Shown piece after piece: positions 34,162-39,607 of a stretch of DNA of 39,607 nt. The stretch is from Maribacter sp. (GTDB lineage Bacteria > Bacteroidota > Bacteroidia > Flavobacteriales > Flavobacteriaceae). A program made the position numbers and the translations under genes. Position 1 is the stretch's first letter; the number at the start of each line of letters is the position of its first letter. The stretch is from positions 1 to 39,607 of the forward strand of contig JAHENB010000027.1 in the NCBI GenBank assembly GCA_024643345.1, read 5' to 3'. Below the pieces are notes generated by a model that saw only the letters and a list, made by a program, of their open reading frames with translations, was not told where the DNA came from and ran no database searches.

Positions 34162-34872
34162 TTAAAAATACTTGCTTATATACTCGGGAAAAACCATTTT
34201 CCAGAGGGGCCAATCATGTTCGATCCACTTTTTTTCATCGTACCAATATGGGATGCCCTTCGCTTCCAAAATGCCGGCCATGTGCGCATTTTTAGGTTGG
34301 CAACTGTCCCAATCGGAAGTGCTCAATACGATATGCATATGATGGTATTTCCAAGCTTCCGCATTTTGCATAAATTCATCCGGACAATTCAAATAGATGC
34401 GCAAATCATCGGATAAAGGGGTGAAATTGCGAATATTGAAGACCCCGCTCATGGAGAAAAGGTGTGAAACAAGATCGGGATAGCGAAAAGCGGTATTGGC
34501 CGCATGGTAGCCCCCAAAACTGACGCCCGCAACGGCAACCCTATGGGTGTTGCATTCGTTTTGTATATAAGGGATCAGCTCCTCCTTCAGGAACTGCATA
34601 TACAGTTCATAGTTATGTATTTTCTCCTCCGATGCCATATTGTCGGCATAGAACGACAGCATGTCCAAAGTCTCGACATTGTAAAGTTTTATACGGCCTT
34701 CTTCCACAAACTGCATCACCGAACCGTTCAGGCCAAAGTCTGAATTTTGCGTGAATTGCCCGCCCGAAGAAGGAAACATCAAAACGGGATGGCCCCAATG
34801 GCCTGTAACTTCGAGATTGATATTTCTCGATAGGATGTTCGAATAATATGGAATGTACTTCACCTCGGCCAT
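34162..34872 (-). CDS. Putative esterase, alpha/beta hydrolase (PF00756-like)
   Basis: The 236-residue hydrolase has nucleophile S118 in AVAGVSFGGYHA, a late histidine H219 in WIEHDWPLW and a probable acid in STSDWDS (D187 or D189). The HPVLMFPSSGG segment (residues 28-38) precedes the oxyanion region. It resembles the esterase-D/antigen-85-like family. There is no signal peptide, so it is probably cytoplasmic. It is the first gene of the five-gene leftward operon of amide ligases, so its substrate may be the pathway product or an activated intermediate. Confidence 0.82.
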   Translation of the reverse strand: MAEVKYIPYYSNILSRNINLEVTGHWGHPVLMFPSSGGQFTQNSDFGLNGSVMQFVEEGRIKLYNVETLDMLSFYADNMASEEKIHNYELYMQFLKEELIPYIQNECNTHRVAVAGVSFGGYHAANTAFRYPDLVSHLFSMSGVFNIRNFTPLSDDLRIYLNCPDEFMQNAEAWKYHHMHIVLSTSDWDSCQPKNAHMAGILEAKGIPYWYDEKKWIEHDWPLWKMVFPEYISKYF

Positions 34873-34922
34873 AGTCTACAATATAAACTAAAATTACTTA
34901 ACTCTCAATCAATTAAAGCCGG

Positions 34923-34930
34923 CAAAAGTA
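34923..34930 (-). promoter_or_regulatory. -7 element TACTTTTG for the amidoligase operon
   Basis: This is an exact TAnnTTTG on the minus strand, with predicted start near 34916 and a leader of about 44 nt before the esterase ATG at 34872. A weaker box, TAATTTTA, lies closer to the gene. Confidence 0.5.
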
Positions 34931-34971
34931 ATTAATTTTCGAATGTGAACGCCACATTTTCATGGAATCCT

Positions 34972-34979
34972 TATACTTG
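34972..34979 (+). promoter_or_regulatory. -7-like element TATACTTG for the second esterase
   Basis: This has one mismatch to TAnnTTTG and lies 19 bp before the ATG at 34999. It sits inside the longer reading that begins with GTG at 34945, which argues for the shorter protein. Confidence 0.4.
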
Positions 34980-34998
34980 CAAACCCAATGTAAAATTC

Positions 34999-35808
34999 AT
35001 GCGGTTCCAGATTGAATGTATTAGTTTAAAGGGAAGTATTGTATCAAAACACCTGGATAGAAAGGTCAAATTCCGTTTGGAGGCGCCTCCGAACTATAAA
35101 GATTCCAAACAGACTTTTCCAGTACTGCTGATGAACGATGGTCAAGACTTTCTCAAAATGAACTTGGAAAAGTCGTTGACCCAGGCCTATGCCTCCCCAA
35201 CGATCGTCCCGTTTATTTATGTGGGTATCGAATGTAATGAAGACCGCCTCCAAGAATATGGGACGGCGTCTTCAGCAGACTTCAAGGGCAGGGGCGATAA
35301 GGCCTTAAAGTATTCCAAGTTTATATTGGAAGAGATGATCCCCTTTTTAAAAAGCGAATTCAAAGTTTCGAAAAGTCCCCAAGAATGGGTCTATTGTGGT
35401 CTGTCTTTGGGCGGTTTGTCGGCTTTTGACATTGTCTACAACCACCCGCAATATTTTGGTAAAGTGGGTGTTTTCAGTGGCTCGTTCTGGTGGCGCAAAA
35501 AAGCGTACAAAAAGAACGATAAGGAAGATCGAAGTCGTATCGTCCTGGATATGGTAAAACACGGGAAATTTAGTCCCCATTTAAAATTCTGGTTTCAATG
35601 CGGTACGGAAGACGAGACCGCGGACCGTAATAACAATGGCATTATAGACGCCATTGACGACACCCTAGATCTTATGAAGGAACTGACCGAAAAAGGCTAT
35701 TCTTACCCGGGCGACATCACCTATGTGGAAATTGAGGGAGGCAAACACGATTTGCCCACATGGGGGAACGTTTTTCCGGAATTCATCACATGGGCTTTTA
35801 GCAAGTAG
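34999..35808 (+). CDS. Putative esterase with EF-hand-like loop
   Basis: The 269-residue alpha/beta hydrolase of the PF00756 type has nucleophile S136 in YCGLSLGGLSA, probable acid D205 in QCGTEDE and histidine H250 in EGGKHDLPTW. Directly after the acid, residues 209-220 read DRNNNGIIDAID, which fits the calcium-binding EF-hand/dockerin loop. I start at the ATG at 34999; a GTG 18 codons upstream would add a segment containing the likely promoter. There is no signal peptide. It is divergent from the operon of amide ligases and probably belongs to the same system, though its fold-mate at 34162-34872 is only distantly similar. Confidence 0.82.
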   Translation: MRFQIECISLKGSIVSKHLDRKVKFRLEAPPNYKDSKQTFPVLLMNDGQDFLKMNLEKSLTQAYASPTIVPFIYVGIECNEDRLQEYGTASSADFKGRGDKALKYSKFILEEMIPFLKSEFKVSKSPQEWVYCGLSLGGLSAFDIVYNHPQYFGKVGVFSGSFWWRKKAYKKNDKEDRSRIVLDMVKHGKFSPHLKFWFQCGTEDETADRNNNGIIDAIDDTLDLMKELTEKGYSYPGDITYVEIEGGKHDLPTWGNVFPEFITWAFSK

Positions 35809-35844
35809 GGTCTGTCATAAATGGGGGAATAGGGCCATTGCCCT

Positions 35845-36933
35845 TCATACTTTTACGAAAATTCCCTTTTTATGAAGTACATATCCCAATAGCACATAGA
35901 AGCCGACTACCGTAAGGGCATACAAAAGGGAGGACATTTGCATCGACATAAAATCATGGATATAGATCGATTGAAAGAGCCATCCATGCAGGGAAGTATT
36001 CTCTTCGACCTTGATCATCCCCAATATCTTACTGATGAAGCTCGAGAAAAAATATAGGATGATGGCATTGGCGCCCGCATATCTGAACAAGCTTCCGAAC
36101 TGGATCTTTTTCACGTCGGTCAAATAATAGATCAGTGCCAACACCAAATTGGCCCATCCTGCGGTTACCAAAACAAAACTGCTGGTCCATAAGGCTTTGT
36201 TGATGGGGAAAATTAGATCCCATACATGGCCCAGAATCAAAAATAATCCACCTAGACCCATCAAAATCGTCGCTTTTTTAACTTGTTTGGAAGTCAATAT
36301 CAAACCGGTTAAGATACCCAATAAAGCGCTCACAATGGCCGGGATGGTGCTCAGAAGGCCCTCTGGATCGTAATCGGCCTTCCACATATGGGTGCCCAGC
36401 ACCTTCAGATCTAAATAGTTTGCGAGATTGTTCGGCGCTCGCTCCAGGGTAGATTCCATGCCGTTGACCGGCACAAAGACCATCAGCAACCAATAACCGA
36501 TCAATACAAAGGCTGAAATAGCCGCCAAGGTTTTCCAATTCGTATTGATGAACAGTATGGAAGCAAAGAAGAAAACGACCCCAATACGTTGCAGCACGCC
36601 TGGGAACCGAATGTCGGCAAAATCTTTGAAAAAGGGAAAACTTAGAGTGAAGGCGCCCAGAAAAAGACCGAGCCCTATCAATTTTAAACTTCTCATGGTT
36701 ATTTTTTTATAGGTGCCCAAAGAAGCCGTTTTGTTCTTGTACGAAAAGGAGATGGAAGTGCCCACTATAAAAAGGAAGAAGGGAAATACGAGATCGGTCG
36801 GGGTATACCCATGCCACTCCGCATGTAAAAAAGGGGCATAAACACTAGACCAGGTTCCCGGGGTATTGACCAAAATCATCAAAACGATGGTCATGCCTCG
36901 GAAAATATCAACGGAAACGATTCTATTCCCCAT
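35845..36933 (-). CDS. DUF5009/NagX-type membrane acyltransferase
   Basis: The 362-residue protein has about 10-11 membrane helices, related to heparan-alpha-glucosaminide N-acetyltransferase and bacterial NagX. The N-terminal signature is clear: RIVSVDIFRGMTIVLMILVN, then AEWHGYTPTDLVFPFFLFIV. Members transfer acyl groups from cytoplasmic acyl-CoA to sugars across the membrane. It is the last gene of an operon with DUF3052 (22 bp upstream) and a sodium:solute symporter, which suggests uptake and modification of a sugar or amino sugar. That pairing is inference. Confidence 0.85.
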   Translation of the reverse strand: MGNRIVSVDIFRGMTIVLMILVNTPGTWSSVYAPFLHAEWHGYTPTDLVFPFFLFIVGTSISFSYKNKTASLGTYKKITMRSLKLIGLGLFLGAFTLSFPFFKDFADIRFPGVLQRIGVVFFFASILFINTNWKTLAAISAFVLIGYWLLMVFVPVNGMESTLERAPNNLANYLDLKVLGTHMWKADYDPEGLLSTIPAIVSALLGILTGLILTSKQVKKATILMGLGGLFLILGHVWDLIFPINKALWTSSFVLVTAGWANLVLALIYYLTDVKKIQFGSLFRYAGANAIILYFFSSFISKILGMIKVEENTSLHGWLFQSIYIHDFMSMQMSSLLYALTVVGFYVLLGYVLHKKGIFVKV

Positions 36934-36955
36934 AATTCATTTTTTTTCAAAAAGG

Positions 36956-37375
36956 TTAGTGCTTATCTCTATTTTTCAATCGATGTACAAATTTCAATCC
37001 GCTCCAATCCCGGTCGATCGCAGCGACCTTAATATCAACCAAGCCAATTTTCAGTACGGTTTCCCTAATCAGATCCCTGTTAAGTTCGGTAGGCAATTGC
37101 GAACTCCCTTTGGGCCAACTGATCCAAAGGGCTCCATTTTTCTTCATTGCCTTGGAATACCTTTCCAGAACCTGTTTGAGTTCATCGAAACCGGTGCAAA
37201 ACAAATGTATAAAATCAGCATTCCCATTTTCAATTTGAGTCATCGGAATCACCTGGTCCGGGAAATCATCGAACAGATCAAAGTAATGCACGGGCGGATC
37301 ATAAAGCAATATTTGCATCCCCGCTTTTATGCCCAACTTTTTTTCCAAGGACGTTTTTGAATACCCTGCTTTCAT
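36956..37375 (-). CDS. DUF3052 family protein
   Basis: The protein has 139 residues from the ATG at 37375. A longer reading would run back into the symporter gene and is rejected because this ATG opens directly on the family N-terminus (MKAGYSKTSLEKKLGIKAGM). The rest, LLYDPPVHYFDLFDD, FIHLFCTGFDELKQVL and KNGALWISWPKGSS, matches DUF3052, a small cytoplasmic domain of unknown function that as I recall resembles a reduced methyltransferase-like fold. It lies between the symporter gene and the DUF5009 gene. Confidence 0.82.
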   Translation of the reverse strand: MKAGYSKTSLEKKLGIKAGMQILLYDPPVHYFDLFDDFPDQVIPMTQIENGNADFIHLFCTGFDELKQVLERYSKAMKKNGALWISWPKGSSQLPTELNRDLIRETVLKIGLVDIKVAAIDRDWSGLKFVHRLKNRDKH

Positions 37376-37413
37376 CTTCGTTTCAAAGCTATCCGATGCA
37401 TCAAAAAGGGGGC

Positions 37414-39225
37414 TTACAAAATATGATCCTTCATCCTGTTCCATGCCTTGATCAAGAGATATCCCGAAACAAAGGCAACTGCGGTAAGGACCATGGCCGA
37501 TGTAGTCCTGCCATAAATCCAATACCCTGTGGCGAACATGATCGAGTAGATCAGAACACAGCCCAAAAGCATTGCAGTGATGCCCGAGGGCACACTCCAT
37601 TTTTCTTTGGCACTAACAATGGTTGCCCCGTCCGTTTTGGCTTCTGCCACCACCTTCTTCCAACCCGGGCCCCCAGGTTGTATCTTTTTATAAAAATCGC
37701 GGAGTACTTCCTTTGATTCGGGTTGGGTCATATAGGTGGCCGACACCCAAATCGCCGTGGTCACCAAGACCACGAAGGGATACTCGGTCCAATCAGGGAA
37801 TAAGCCGGTTTCAGGAGCAAAAAGATAGGGTCCCAATGCGGTGGTTTTCAACAATATGGAAATGATCCCCGAAGCGAACATGGCCGTGATCTCACTCCAA
37901 GAGTTGATCCGCCACCAAAACCAGCGAAGGATAAAAATAAGTCCGGTTCCCGCCCCGAAGGTCAATAAGATGTCAAATATCTGTAACGCATTTTCCAAGG
38001 CAAGTGCCAAGACGGCGCTTAAGACCATCAATACTATGGTCGATACCCTACCCACGGCCACCATTTGTTTTTCCGTTGCGGCCGGATTGATCTGTTGCTT
38101 ATAAAAGTCGAAAACAATATACGATGAGCCCCAGTTCAATTGCGTGGAAATGGTGCTCATATAGGCCGCGATCAGCGAGGCCAAGACTACCCCTAAAAGG
38201 CCGCTTGGCAATTTGGTCAACATGGCCGAATAGGCCAAATCCTGGCCCAATTTGCTCTCCGCCACATTGGGGAAGGCTTCATGGATGCTCGCGATATCAG
38301 GATAGACCACCAAGGAGGCCAAGGCAACCAAAATCCATGGCCAAGGCCGCAAGGCATAGTGCATGATATTAAAAAAGAAGGTCGCCCCAATGGCATGGTT
38401 CTCGTTTTTGGCCGCCAGCATCCGCTGTGCGATGTACCCGCCGCCGCCAGGCTCGGCCCCGGGATACCAAGAGCTCCACCATTGCACCGCCAACGGAATG
38501 ATAAATAGGGTGATCAATGCCTTTTTGTTGCTGAAGTCTGGAACGATGTTCAGTTTCTCAGAAACGACCTCATGCGCCATCAATGCCTCTATGCCCCCAA
38601 CTTCTGGGATATTAACCAAATAAACCGCCGCGGCAATGGCCCCCGACATGGCCACAAAAAATAGTAAAAAATCGGTATAGACCACGCCTTTAAACCCCCC
38701 TAGCGCACTAAAGGTCACGGTAATCAAACCTGCACTGACCACAGTGACCCATGGGTCGAGGCCCAGCATGATGCCCCCAATTTTTATGGCGGCCAAAGTA
38801 ACCGAGGCCATGGTGATCACATTGAACAAGACCCCCAGGTAAACTGCGCGAAACTTTCTTAAGAATTTGGCGGGGGCCCCACCATAGCGCATCTCATAAA
38901 ACTCAAGATCGGTATTCACGTTCGATTTCCGCCAAAGCTTGGCATATACGAATACGGTCAAAAGTCCCGTGATCAAAAAAGCCCACCATACCCAATTGCC
39001 CGAAACCCCGTTGGTACGTACAATATCGGTCACCAGATTTGGCGTATCGGTCGAAAAGGTGGTCGCCACCATCGATAGGCCCAACAACCACCACGGCATG
39101 GTCCTTCCAGAAAGAAAAAATTCTGAAGAACTTTTTCCCGACTTTTTGGAAACAATGATCCCGATGGCCAAAACGATGGAAAAGAAGACGACAATAAAAC
39201 TATAATCGAGAGTGCTTAATTGCAT
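37414..39225 (-). CDS. Sodium:solute symporter family (SSS) transporter
   Basis: The 603-residue protein has about 13-15 hydrophobic helices of the SSS (SGLT/PutP-like) family, which imports sugars, amino acids or organic acids with Na+. Family features include LSGRTMPWWLLGLSMVATTF near the N-terminus, TFSALGGFKGVVYTDFLLFF and LGVVLASLIAAYMSTISTQL. A cytoplasmic segment (about residues 515-550) precedes the last two helices. A near-consensus -7 box (TATCTTTA on the minus strand, 39248-39255) lies 22 bp upstream of the ATG. Its substrate is unknown; the operon partners hint at a sugar. Confidence 0.9.
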   Translation of the reverse strand: MQLSTLDYSFIVVFFSIVLAIGIIVSKKSGKSSSEFFLSGRTMPWWLLGLSMVATTFSTDTPNLVTDIVRTNGVSGNWVWWAFLITGLLTVFVYAKLWRKSNVNTDLEFYEMRYGGAPAKFLRKFRAVYLGVLFNVITMASVTLAAIKIGGIMLGLDPWVTVVSAGLITVTFSALGGFKGVVYTDFLLFFVAMSGAIAAAVYLVNIPEVGGIEALMAHEVVSEKLNIVPDFSNKKALITLFIIPLAVQWWSSWYPGAEPGGGGYIAQRMLAAKNENHAIGATFFFNIMHYALRPWPWILVALASLVVYPDIASIHEAFPNVAESKLGQDLAYSAMLTKLPSGLLGVVLASLIAAYMSTISTQLNWGSSYIVFDFYKQQINPAATEKQMVAVGRVSTIVLMVLSAVLALALENALQIFDILLTFGAGTGLIFILRWFWWRINSWSEITAMFASGIISILLKTTALGPYLFAPETGLFPDWTEYPFVVLVTTAIWVSATYMTQPESKEVLRDFYKKIQPGGPGWKKVVAEAKTDGATIVSAKEKWSVPSGITAMLLGCVLIYSIMFATGYWIYGRTTSAMVLTAVAFVSGYLLIKAWNRMKDHIL

Positions 39226-39268
39226 AATTTGGTTGTTGGTTAATAGCTAAAGATATAATTTTTTAGGA

Positions 39269-39276
39269 TATTTTTG
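39269..39276 (+). promoter_or_regulatory. -7 element TATTTTTG before the permease gene
   Basis: This is an exact TAnnTTTG, 43 bp before the ATG at 39320. It overlaps the upstream region of the divergent symporter promoter. Confidence 0.4.
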
Positions 39277-39319
39277 GGATTTGGCCCACAAACCCCAAAA
39301 TTGATTTTCAAAGACCGTT

Positions 39320-39607
39320 ATGGAAATTTCTACCGCCGCCTGGACACTTGCTTTTATGGCCTCTTTTGTGGTAGGGATTTCAAAGGGCGGAATCAAGGGC
39401 ATCGAGGTGCTGACGGTGACCCTTATGGCCCTGGCTTTCGAAAGTAAGGCCTCTACCGGCATCCTGGTGCCCTTACTGATCATGGGCGATATCTTTGCGG
39501 TCATCTACTACAACCGACATGCCCAATGGAAATATGTGTTTCGTTTTCTGCCATGGATGCTTGGCGGCGTGCTCATCGGGGTAATGGTAGGCAACCACCT
39601 CGATGCG
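39320..39607 (+). CDS. TauE/SafE family permease, N-terminal part (runs off the window)
   Basis: Ninety-six codons are visible from the ATG, open to the end of the window. The protein begins MEISTAAWTLAFMASFVVGI and continues SKGGIKGIEVLTVTLMALAF. This is the first helix and Gly-rich loop of TSUP (TauE/SafE, formerly DUF81) permeases, which move sulfite, sulfonates or other organic anions. A second hydrophobic segment (GILVPLLIMGDIFAVIYY) and a third (FLPWMLGGVLIGVMVG) follow. It is divergent from the SSS gene with a 94-bp spacer. The C-terminal half is not available. Confidence 0.85.
   Translation, partial: MEISTAAWTLAFMASFVVGISKGGIKGIEVLTVTLMALAFESKASTGILVPLLIMGDIFAVIYYNRHAQWKYVFRFLPWMLGGVLIGVMVGNHLDA

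Noticed and set aside
36956-37600. Longer 214-codon reading of the DUF3052 gene
   Set aside because: The first 75 codons overlap the end of the symporter gene and look like a shadow; the family N-terminus begins at 37375.

Overview
The window is chromosomal DNA from a member of the Flavobacteriaceae (Bacteroidota), probably a marine one. Four things support this. The gene orders are typical of the group (DUF177-rpmF-fabH-accB-accC beside pdxA/ribE; queD-lpxH). Starts rarely show a Shine-Dalgarno sequence, while several genes have the Bacteroidota -7 promoter element TAnnTTTG. The thymidine kinase is of the flavobacterial type. The tRNA does not encode its CCA end. I see no insertion sequence, prophage, CRISPR array or rRNA.

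Layout. 1-3860: tRNA-Gly and a tandem universal stress protein, then a rightward run of GNAT acetyltransferase, MATE exporter, crotonase and a 37-residue membrane protein. 4088-9726: queD and lpxH, a convergent MFS exporter, recJ, and a divergent osmC / carboxymuconolactone-decarboxylase redox pair. 9754-15907: a DUF819 membrane protein, rsmI, an unknown protein, tdk-alr (overlapping), mscL and asd. 16000-22337: a prolyl-oligopeptidase lipoprotein, an orphan ABC ATPase coupled to arfB, a secreted phosphodiesterase, a GreA/GreB-like protein and an unknown lipoprotein-like protein. 22624-29579: a fatty-acid initiation block (DUF177, rpmF, fabH, accB, accC), an FAD oxidoreductase, and the divergent vitamin genes pdxA (B6) and ribE (B2). 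35845-39225: an operon of sodium:solute symporter, DUF3052 and a NagX/DUF5009-type membrane acyltransferase. The start of a TauE/SafE permease runs off the right edge.

The most unusual region is 29644-35808. A tight five-gene leftward operon encodes an esterase, an ATP-grasp ligase, a YbdK/GCS2-type carboxylate-amine ligase, a class I glutamine amidotransferase and a second ATP-grasp-like ligase whose motifs are in circularly permuted order. A second esterase is divergent from the operon head. Three predicted ATP-dependent amide-forming enzymes with an amidase-fold protein and two hydrolases look like a pathway that makes and trims a small peptide or amide, by analogy with glutathione and glutathionylspermidine. 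The product cannot be read from the sequence. The first ATP-grasp enzyme also carries a Lys/Ala/Pro-rich tail of about 110 residues resembling histone H1 or AlgP tails, which is unexpected on a small-molecule ligase.

Functions rest on recognised motifs and remembered family features. No database search was possible.
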